NCBI RefSeq assembly: GCF_000177195.2 | Contig: NC_015953.1 | Span: 5,828,001-5,892,000, forward strand | DNA: 64,000 nucleotides | DNA from: Streptomyces sp. SirexAA-E | GTDB lineage: Bacteria; Actinomycetota; Actinomycetes; Streptomycetales; Streptomycetaceae | Direction: 5' to 3' | Shown here: positions 57,516 through 64,000 of the stretch, piece after piece | How the letters are laid out: the number at the start of each line of letters is the position of its first letter | How positions within the stretch are numbered: the stretch's first letter is position 1 | Notes under the pieces: model-generated | The model's input: only the letters and a program-made list of their open reading frames with translations | Databases searched by the model: none | Told to the model about the DNA's origin: nothing | Program-made: the position numbers and the translations under genes

Positions 57516-59309
57516 GTGAGCAAGACGTATCCGCCGCCCAGCGCGGCGATCGACCCCGATCCGAGCCGTTCCTGGTTACTGCGGGCGTGGCCGCTGGTCC
57601 GGGCGCACCGGTGGATGTTCGGCACGGCGCTGGTGATGTCGGGGGCCAGCCTGCTGGTGGCCGTACAGGTGCCGACACTGATCCAGGACGCGGTGAACAA
57701 CTCGATCGTGTCGGACAAGGTGCCCCTGTCGCACTACATGTGGTGGCTGGTCGCGATGACGGTGGTCATGCTGGTCGTCGGCTACCTGTCCAAGCAACTG
57801 CTCTTCCGCGCCGCGGCCAGGATCGAGTACGACCTGCGCAACATCGTGTACGAGCACCTGACCAGCCTGTCGTTCCCGTTCTACGACCGGATGCAGAGCG
57901 GGCAGCTCATCTCCCGCGCCAACTCCGACATCCGCGCGGTGCAGATGTATCTGGCGTTCGCGCCGTACCTGCTGGTGCAGTCCGGCATCTCGCTGGTGTC
58001 GTTCGGGTACATGCTGGCGATCGACGTGCCGCTGGCCATCCTGGCCATGCTTCCGATGCCGCTGCTGTTCGTGGCCACTCGGCGCATGCAGCGTTCCCTC
58101 TTCCCGGTTTCCTGGCTGATCCAGGCCCGGCTGGCCGACGTCGCGACCGTGGTGGACGAGAACGTCAACGGCGTGCGCGTGGTCAAGTCGTTCGCGGCCG
58201 AACGGAGTCAGCTCGCCTTGCTGCAGAAGGCCGCGACGAGCGTCCGCTGGGCGAGCGTGAAGGACGCCGATCTGCGCGCACGGTGGACACCTCTGGTGCA
58301 GAACCTGCCCCGCGTCGGCATGGCGATCGTGCTGCTCTACGGCGGATACCTCGTCATCCACGGCGAGTTGGGCATCGGTGCGATCCTGGCCTTCAACGCC
58401 TATCTCCTGATGCTCCAGGTGCCGTTCCAGGTGATCGGCAACCTGATCATGCTGGGTCAGCGTTCGTCGGCCGCGGCCAAGAGGCTGTACGAGGTGCTGG
58501 ACGAGAAGCCGGAGATCGCGGATGCCCCCGGGGCGCTGGAGATCACCGGGGCACACGGTGACGTCCGGTTCGACGACGTCAGCTTCGGCTACGGCGACGG
58601 CCCTGACGTGCTGAAGGGATTCTCGCTGCGGCTCCGCGCCGGCGAGACGGTCGCGCTGGTCGGCCGGACCGGCACCGGGAAGTCCACCGCTGCCAGACTG
58701 CTGCCGCGCTTCTACGACGTGCGCACCGGCTCCGTCACCGTGGACGGGCACGATGTGCGTGAGCTGACCCTGCGCAGCCTGCGCGACACCGTCGGAGTCG
58801 TACTGGACGAGCCGTTCCTGTTCTCGGCGTCGGTCCGCGACAACATCGCCTACGGGCGGCCGGACGCGGACATCACCGACATCGAACGGGCGGCCCGGCT
58901 TGCCGGGGCCCACGGGTTCATCACAGAACTCTCCGAGGGTTACGACACCGTCATCGGCGAGCGCGGCTACACGCTGTCCGGCGGGCAGCGGCAGCGCATC
59001 GCGATCGCCCGGACACTGCTGGTGAATCCGCCGGTGCTGGTACTCGACGACGCGACCAGCGCCATCGACGTCCAGGTGGAGCAGGAGATCCACGCCGGCC
59101 TGCGCACCCTGCTCGCCGGCCGGACGACTTTGATCATCGCGCACCGGCTGTCCACGATCAGCCTGGCCGACCGCGTCGTGCTGCTGGACGGCGGGCGGAT
59201 CGTCGCGGACGGCACGCACCAGGATCTGCTCGTGAGTACGCCGCTGTACGCGGAAGTACTCGCGCAGGCGGACGAGAGCAACGAGGAACTGGGGAGGGTG
59301 GGCGGATGA
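57516..59309 (+). CDS. ABC exporter half-transporter 1 (degenerate-site subunit)
   Basis: 597 aa; GTG 57516 with AGAGGGG. Six-helix membrane domain (about 30-330) then an NBD: Walker A GRTGTGKST, signature LSGGQRQ, Walker B VLVLDDATS with Asp instead of the catalytic Glu, H-loop IIAHRLST. The Asp marks the degenerate ATP site of heterodimeric exporters such as TM287/288 or LmrCD. TTA codon at 57576-57578. Overlaps subunit 2 by ATGA. Expected role: product export and self-resistance. Confidence 0.88.
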   Translation: MSKTYPPPSAAIDPDPSRSWLLRAWPLVRAHRWMFGTALVMSGASLLVAVQVPTLIQDAVNNSIVSDKVPLSHYMWWLVAMTVVMLVVGYLSKQLLFRAAARIEYDLRNIVYEHLTSLSFPFYDRMQSGQLISRANSDIRAVQMYLAFAPYLLVQSGISLVSFGYMLAIDVPLAILAMLPMPLLFVATRRMQRSLFPVSWLIQARLADVATVVDENVNGVRVVKSFAAERSQLALLQKAATSVRWASVKDADLRARWTPLVQNLPRVGMAIVLLYGGYLVIHGELGIGAILAFNAYLLMLQVPFQVIGNLIMLGQRSSAAAKRLYEVLDEKPEIADAPGALEITGAHGDVRFDDVSFGYGDGPDVLKGFSLRLRAGETVALVGRTGTGKSTAARLLPRFYDVRTGSVTVDGHDVRELTLRSLRDTVGVVLDEPFLFSASVRDNIAYGRPDADITDIERAARLAGAHGFITELSEGYDTVIGERGYTLSGGQRQRIAIARTLLVNPPVLVLDDATSAIDVQVEQEIHAGLRTLLAGRTTLIIAHRLSTISLADRVVLLDGGRIVADGTHQDLLVSTPLYAEVLAQADESNEELGRVGG

Positions 59310-61225
59310 CGTCTCCGACAGGAGGTGGTGGTGCGGCGTTCAACGGCGGCGGCAGGGCCACCGCGCCAGGTCTGCCGTTCGCGGGTGTGCCGCCGGAGAT
59401 GCGGGCGAGCGTCGACAAGCTGCTCGCGACCGAGCCGGAGCATCCCGAGCCCGAGGTCACCTTCGAGCACGGCCGGCCCGATCCCGACGGCGCCAAGCTG
59501 AGTCTGCGGCGGCTGATCCGCCCGTACGGGGCGATGGTGCTGCTGGCCGGTGTGTTCGTGGCCCTGGAAGCACTGACGCTGCAGGCCGGTCCGAAGCTGA
59601 CCCAGATCGGCATCGACGACGGCATCACGGCGCGGGACTCCGTCACGCTGGTGCTGGTCGCGGTCGCGTACCTGGCCAGTGTGGTGATCACGGGCGTCGC
59701 GCAGGCCGCGCGGGTCAAGGTGACGGGGCGGATCGCCGGGTGGGTGATGAACGACCTGCGGGTACGGGTCTTCACCCAGTTGCAGCGGCTGTCGCTGAAC
59801 TTCTACACCGGCGAGAAGGCCGGCGTGATCATGACCCGGATGACCAGCGACATCGAGAACCTCCAGGCGTTGCTGCAGGACGGTCTGGCACAGTTCGCCG
59901 TCCAGGGCCTGACCATGGTCGTCGTCACGGTGGTGCTTTTCACCTTCGACGTGAGGCTGGCGCTCATCACCGTGGTACTGGTCGTGCCCGTCCTGACCGC
60001 GCTGTCCGTCTGGTTCCACCGGGCGTCCGGCAAGGGCTACGTGCGGGTGCGGGACACCATCGCCGCCGTGATCGCCGATCTCTCCGAGAGCCTGCAGGGT
60101 GTTCGCATCGTCGCGGCGCACAACCGGCAGCGGCACAACACCGAGCACCACCGGCAGGTCACCGGCACGTACTACGACGCCAACGTCCGCACCGGACGGA
60201 TCAACTCGATCTACACCCCGAGCACCCAGGTCATCGGTGTCGCGGGACAGCTCGTGCTGCTGGCCATCGGTGCCGGCATGGTGGCCGACGGGGAGCTGAC
60301 CATCGGCGAGCTGGTGGCGTTCCTGCTCTCCCTGGGCGCCTTCTTCCAGCCCATCCAGCAACTGGTGCAGCTGTACAACACGTACCAGCAGGGGCAGTCG
60401 TCGATCGTGAAGCTGAGGCAGCTCCTGGGTACCCGGGCGGAGGTCGAGGAGGCCCCCGGGGCCGTCGACCTGCCGCAGGTCGAGGGCGAGATCGTCTTCG
60501 AGGACGTCACGTTCGGCTATGTTCCCGGCCGGCCGGTGATCACCGACGTGTCGCTGCACATCCGGGCCGGCGAGACCGTGGCGTTCGTCGGCCCGACCGG
60601 TGCCGGCAAGTCCACCCTCGCCAAACTGGTCACCCGGTTCTACGACCCGGCCTCCGGCAGGATTCTCATCGACGGGCGCGACCTGCGGGACGTGCGGATA
60701 GAGTCCCTCCGGCGGCAGATCGGCGTCGTGCCGCAGGAACCCTTCCTGTTCGCCGGGTCGCTCCGGGACAACATCTGTTTCGCTGCCCCGGACACCTCCG
60801 ACGACCGGGTCCGGGAGGCGCTGCGGGTGGTCGGCCTGGTCGACGTGGTCGAGCGGCTGCCGTCCGGCCTCGACACCGTCGTCCAGGAGCGGGGCCAGTC
60901 CCTCTCCTCCGGCGAACGTCAACTCGTCGCCCTGGCACGGGCCTTCCTGGCCCAGCCCCGTGTACTGGTCCTGGACGAAGCCACGTCCAACCTGGATCTC
61001 CAGTCCGAGACCAAGATCGAGGAGGCCCTGGACGTGCTGCTGGAGGGCCGCACCGCGATCCTCATCGCGCACCGGCTTTCCACCGCCATGAAGGCCGACC
61101 GCATCGTCGTGGTCGACGAGGGCCGGATCGTCGAAGTCGGCACGCACGACCAACTCCTCGCCGCCGACGGCAAGTACACCCAGATGTACGCCACCTGGAC
61201 CAGCCAGGCCGCCGAAGCCCACTGA
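59306..61225 (+). CDS. ABC exporter half-transporter 2 (catalytic subunit)
   Basis: 639 aa; ATG 59306 overlapping subunit 1 (ATGA). Extended N-terminus (about 60 residues), six membrane helices, NBD with Walker A GPTGAGKST, full Walker B VLVLDEATS with catalytic Glu, H-loop IAHRLST. Its signature is LSSGERQ rather than LSGGQ, as expected of the partner that completes the degenerate site with subunit 1. Together they form one heterodimeric exporter. Last gene of the cluster, followed by a perfect hairpin. Confidence 0.88.
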   Translation: MTSPTGGGGAAFNGGGRATAPGLPFAGVPPEMRASVDKLLATEPEHPEPEVTFEHGRPDPDGAKLSLRRLIRPYGAMVLLAGVFVALEALTLQAGPKLTQIGIDDGITARDSVTLVLVAVAYLASVVITGVAQAARVKVTGRIAGWVMNDLRVRVFTQLQRLSLNFYTGEKAGVIMTRMTSDIENLQALLQDGLAQFAVQGLTMVVVTVVLFTFDVRLALITVVLVVPVLTALSVWFHRASGKGYVRVRDTIAAVIADLSESLQGVRIVAAHNRQRHNTEHHRQVTGTYYDANVRTGRINSIYTPSTQVIGVAGQLVLLAIGAGMVADGELTIGELVAFLLSLGAFFQPIQQLVQLYNTYQQGQSSIVKLRQLLGTRAEVEEAPGAVDLPQVEGEIVFEDVTFGYVPGRPVITDVSLHIRAGETVAFVGPTGAGKSTLAKLVTRFYDPASGRILIDGRDLRDVRIESLRRQIGVVPQEPFLFAGSLRDNICFAAPDTSDDRVREALRVVGLVDVVERLPSGLDTVVQERGQSLSSGERQLVALARAFLAQPRVLVLDEATSNLDLQSETKIEEALDVLLEGRTAILIAHRLSTAMKADRIVVVDEGRIVEVGTHDQLLAADGKYTQMYATWTSQAAEAH

Positions 61226-61278
61226 GAACCTCGCGAACCCCGCTCCCGGCCGCGGAGCGGGCCGCGAGCGTCCGGGCC

Positions 61279-61316
61279 CCGATGCTCTGCCCTGCCTCGG
61301 CAGGGCAGAGCATCGG
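61279..61316 (+). terminator. Strong hairpin at the right end of the polyketide cluster
   Basis: Nearly perfect palindrome, 18-bp arms (61279-61296, 61299-61316), 54 bp after the exporter stop. Effective loop 4 or more nt. Confidence 0.8.
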
Positions 61317-62064
61317 CTGTCGTCCGCCGGACGAGTCTCGTTGCGTGCGCCACTGATCGCGTACGTTCTGGCGTATCAGGTGCTGCGCCGATGCACGCCT
61401 TTACGATGACGTCGCGCGTTGATTGTGTGGCGATTCTGAAGCCTGCCGAAAAGGGAGCCTATCCTGCGTTTTTACGGTTTGGGTGGGTTGCTCGACCTGT
61501 TTCCCTCCGTACGGGGGGTCGAGTGGACGGATCGATCCTCGCAGGCTGCCTGACCTGCGCATTCGTGAGGAAGACGCCCGCATCGGCGGCGCCTTCAGGG
61601 GCGCGTTCGGGGCTTCTTGACGCTCGGATGACGCTTGCCTCAGGGGCCTGGGGCCAGTCGCATTGCTCCTGCAGGGCAGGTTCAGGTCCCAGAGCCCTCT
61701 ATGTGCCTCGGGTTGGGAAGTCGGTGGGGGCGGTGATGGCGGCGCAGACGTCCTCCCCCTGGGACTCAGAGGGCATTCTCGACCTTTGCCCGAAGTGGAT
61801 GCCGAAGTCCTCTCAGAACCGCTCCCAGGGCCCTGCGCGATGAGGCCACCGGGATCGGTCTGGGAGTGGAACGTGGCTGGCCTCCGGCGCCTCGCTCTCT
61901 GCCCGGTCTCGAAGCAAAGGGGGACTGAGAGGAAGTGAAGCATCTCCGGTGTTCGTTTGCGGGCCGTTACTGAGTGGCTCGGAGCTGTGCCGAGGCGGCA
62001 CCGTGATTGTCTGGCTACTTTTGTTCGTTGCTCTTGGGAAGCGTGCTGTGACAGCATTCGGTGA
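61317..62064 (+). other. Gene-poor region, about 750 bp
   Basis: Lower GC than the surroundings and with no reading frame showing actinomycete codon bias or a family motif. No transposase trace, tRNA or clear inverted repeat seen. It separates the polyketide cluster from the type VII/RHS genes and could be decayed DNA. Confidence 0.4.
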
Positions 62065-62574
62065 GTGTTTGATAACGGGGATGACGTAGCGGAGCCGCCT
62101 GCCCAGCGCTCGAAGATTGCCGACTTGGTCAACTGGCCTGCTCCGCGAGCGTCACTCGCACCGTATGAGGCGCTGGTGCCGGCCCCTGCCGCGCCGCCGG
62201 AGGATGATCCGATGGCGACGGCTCGCGGGGAGTTTGCTGTGTTGCTGGGTGAGTTCCGGCGTACGGCGGTGCTGGTGCCGCTGGATGGCAATGGGGATCT
62301 GTGGTCGGCCGATCAGAACGGGGTGCGCTGGATCTGCGTGTTCTCGGACGAGGAGGCGCTGGCTCGGTTCGCGTGGGCTCGGGGGGATGCCGGGCGGGAG
62401 TGGGCGTACCGGACGGTGCTGGGGGCGCGGTTGCTGGATGTGATGGTGCCGTTGTTGCCGGGTCCGGCGGGGGTGGCGCTGGATGCGGGCAGTGAGGACG
62501 GCGGGGTGTTGTTCCCGCCGGTGGCGGGCATCGTGCCGGACGCGGTCGCGGTGGATCTCGGGGGGACACGATGA
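62065..62574 (+). CDS. SseB-like protein next to WXG100-like gene
   Basis: 169 aa from GTG 62065; the ribosome site is weak, and an internal ATG (about 62212) is possible, but AEPPAQRSKIADLVNWPAP upstream looks conserved. Core: EFAVLLGEFRRTAVLVPLD, DLWSADQNGVRWICVFSDEEALARFAWARG, the SseB fold. Actinomycete genes of this type sit directly upstream of ESX/WXG100-like and polymorphic-toxin genes, as here (ATGA overlap with the next). Probably an accessory of toxin secretion; mechanism unknown. Confidence 0.7.
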   Translation: MFDNGDDVAEPPAQRSKIADLVNWPAPRASLAPYEALVPAPAAPPEDDPMATARGEFAVLLGEFRRTAVLVPLDGNGDLWSADQNGVRWICVFSDEEALARFAWARGDAGREWAYRTVLGARLLDVMVPLLPGPAGVALDAGSEDGGVLFPPVAGIVPDAVAVDLGGTR

Positions 62575-63218
62575 GCGGGGAGAGCCCTGATCTTCATGTG
62601 CCGCCGGAGGCGTTGGCGGAGATCGCGAAGGGGATCGACCTGGCGCACGCCGAGTTGAAGGAGCTCGGGTTCATCGGTCAGGCGTCAACAGGCCGTGGCT
62701 TTTCAGAACTGGCTCTGTCGGGACTTGAGTTGGGGCACGGCGGGCTGACGTCAGAGTTCGAGACGTTCTGCGACCGGTGGGAGTGGGGTGTGCGGGCGTT
62801 GACGCAGAAGGGGAACGGGTTCGCGCTCGGGGTCGGGTTGTCGGCAGGCTCGTTCGCCGAGCAGGAGCAGTACATCAAGGACTCGTTCAAGATCGGCGTG
62901 AACTCTCTGAACGGCAATCCGCACGCGTCCGAGGACGAGGTCAAGGCCATGAGCTGGGACGCGGTTAGCGGTCAGTCCCCGTACGACGGGGCGGACTGGA
63001 GCCGGGAGTCGATGAGTGAGGCTCACGGCGAGGTGAAGCAGACCTGGCAGGACACCACCTACGACGTGGAGGACGCCGCGCTCGACTCCATGGAGCGTAA
63101 CGGGCTGGTGGACCCGGCGGTGCGAGCGGCGGCGGATGAACGGCTGAGAGAACAGCTCGATCCGTCGCAGGAGACGATCGACCAGGCTGAACAGCCGCGA
63201 TGGGGGCAGGGCGACTGA
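62571..63218 (+). CDS. WXG100/ESX-like helical protein of a polymorphic toxin locus
   Basis: 215 aa. ATG 62571 overlaps the previous stop (ATGA). The N-terminal 110 residues are predicted helical with FCDRWEWGVRALTQ, a WxG-type turn, and GLSAGSFAEQEQYI, resembling ESX/WXG100 secreted proteins of streptomycetes. The C-terminal half is acidic, with YDGADWSRESMSEAHG. Its TGA overlaps the ATG of the following RHS gene. Likely the small partner secreted with, or guiding, the RHS toxin through a type VII system; inferred from context. Confidence 0.65.
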   Translation: MSGESPDLHVPPEALAEIAKGIDLAHAELKELGFIGQASTGRGFSELALSGLELGHGGLTSEFETFCDRWEWGVRALTQKGNGFALGVGLSAGSFAEQEQYIKDSFKIGVNSLNGNPHASEDEVKAMSWDAVSGQSPYDGADWSRESMSEAHGEVKQTWQDTTYDVEDAALDSMERNGLVDPAVRAAADERLREQLDPSQETIDQAEQPRWGQGD

Positions 63219-64000
63219 TGCCGGACTGAGGGAAGTTCGCCGGGGACCTGTACGACGGAGCGGGGAACCTTGTCGACAAGGGCAAGGAGATCGTCGGCGA
63301 GGGGATCGACAAGGGCACCGATGTGCTCGGCTCCGGCCTGGAGAAGGTCGGCGCCGACGAGTGGGCGGACAAGGTCGAGGACTGGGGGGGACGAGACCGC
63401 GTCGTCACTGGGCGCGGGGGTCGGTGAGCAGCAGCTCGGGCAGAGTGAGGAAGCGAACGAGCTGATTCACGGCAGGCCGGAGAAGATCGCCGCGGCGGTG
63501 AAGAACCTGCGCGACTTCCAGAGGGCCTTCGACCTCGTCGGCAGCGGGATGAAGAAGCTCGACTCGGTCACTGGAAGGGTATGGCCGCCGATACGTTCCG
63601 GGAGAAGTTCCAGACCCTGCCTACCGACTGGGTGCGTGCGGCTGCCGCGTTCGAGGACGCGGCAGCGGCGTTGGAGCCGGACTCCACTACAACTTTCACC
63701 GCCACTACGATCCGGAAACCGCCCGATACCTCTCTGTCGACCCTCTGGGCATTGCGCCGTCACCCAACTCGGATGCCTACGTCGCAAATCCTCACACATG
63801 GGCAGATCCTTTTGGGCTTTCCCCCTGCCCCGAAGTCAACCCGAGAAAATTGGATTACCTGTTCAATAAGGATGTGAAGTCGGATCCTCACAACACGCCG
63901 AGGGCGATACAAAATGCCAATCAACTCAAGAGTATAGGGTTCTATGACACTCCGGCCTCTCGTCAGTTCGTGACCGAACACTTGAAGGAGGCGACCGGCA
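63218..64000 (+). pseudogene. Collapsed RHS polymorphic-toxin gene, continues beyond the window
   Basis: From ATG 63218 the reading is MPD, then TGA (63227-63229) where Trp is expected, then GKFAGDLYDGAGNLVDKGKE. A 7-G run at 63384-63390 shifts frame to GDETASSLGAGVGEQQ, NELIHGRPEKIAAAVKNLR and DFQRAFDLVGSGMKKLDS. A base seems missing near 63568, after which MAADTFREKFQTLPTDW follows in another frame. At about 63676 it jumps to GLHYNFHRHYDPETARYLSV and DPLG..ANPHTWADPFGLSPCP, the end of an RHS core, then a variable C-terminal domain (LDYLFNKDVKSDPHNTPRAI). The N-terminal type VII-like leader is thus fused directly to the RHS end; the several-kb middle is missing. The gene looks dead, unless only the C-terminal part is kept as a cassette. 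Confidence 0.75.

Noticed and set aside
61391-61843. 150-codon + strand frame in the gene-poor region
   Set aside because: No actinomycete codon bias, no motif, no ribosome site.

Overview
The window is high-GC actinomycete DNA, almost certainly from Streptomyces or a close relative. The signs are strong third-position GC, GTG and TTG starts, 4-bp ATGA/GTGA gene overlaps, rare TTA codons, SARP and SseB-like families, and a large aromatic polyketide cluster. I saw no tRNA, rRNA, CRISPR array or intact insertion sequence.

Left arm (1-11.7 kb, all +): a type VII secretion-associated locus. It holds the 3' end of a very large protein with an ADP-ribosyltransferase-like segment, three SseB-like 'type VII secretion system-associated' paralogues (the third reduced), a 1170-aa protein with a disordered middle and a second ART-like C-terminus, and a single-pass membrane protein with a ricin-type beta-trefoil domain. 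A strong hairpin closes it. From 11.9 to 23.8 kb lie ordinary genes: a LysR regulator divergent from an IMPase-family and an F420H2:NADP-like gene, a fructokinase with a possible permease remnant, a TIR-STAND-TPR protein (candidate defence gene), an Lrp regulator divergent from an MFS pump, a FabG-like SDR, and a Clp-N protein with a leaderless promoter under two palindromes.

Centre (about 23.9-61.2 kb): a hybrid type I/type II polyketide cluster. A trimodular type I synthase (KSQ-AT-ACP, KS-AT-DH-KR-ACP, KS-AT-DH-KR*-ACP, no thioesterase) appears to build a methyl-branched acyl primer. The KR of module 2 has lost its catalytic residues. A free-standing FabV-type enoyl reductase 16 bp downstream could supply enoyl reduction in trans. 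A KASIII-like protein with Ser in place of the nucleophilic Cys could hand the primer to the type II minimal PKS (KS-alpha, CLF, ACP). A ketoreductase, a two-domain aromatase/cyclase, a duplicated TcmI-type cyclase, two P450s, a flavin monooxygenase and two methyltransferases would shape the aromatic core. A SARP, an orphan NarL-type regulator and a TetR regulator control it, and export is by a heterodimeric ABC exporter. A DrrA-like ATPase remains, but its permease partner is a pseudogene. Near-identical 18-19-bp operators occur at the TetR/DrrA and NmrA/ABC-exporter intergenic regions. No deoxysugar genes are visible. The logic resembles hedamycin priming, but the predicted primer differs; I cannot name the product.

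Right arm (61.2-64 kb): after a hairpin and about 0.75 kb of empty DNA come an SseB-like gene, a WXG100/ESX-like gene and a collapsed RHS polymorphic-toxin gene whose N-terminus is joined to a far C-terminal RHS end through several lesions. The polyketide cluster therefore lies between two type VII/polymorphic-toxin loci.
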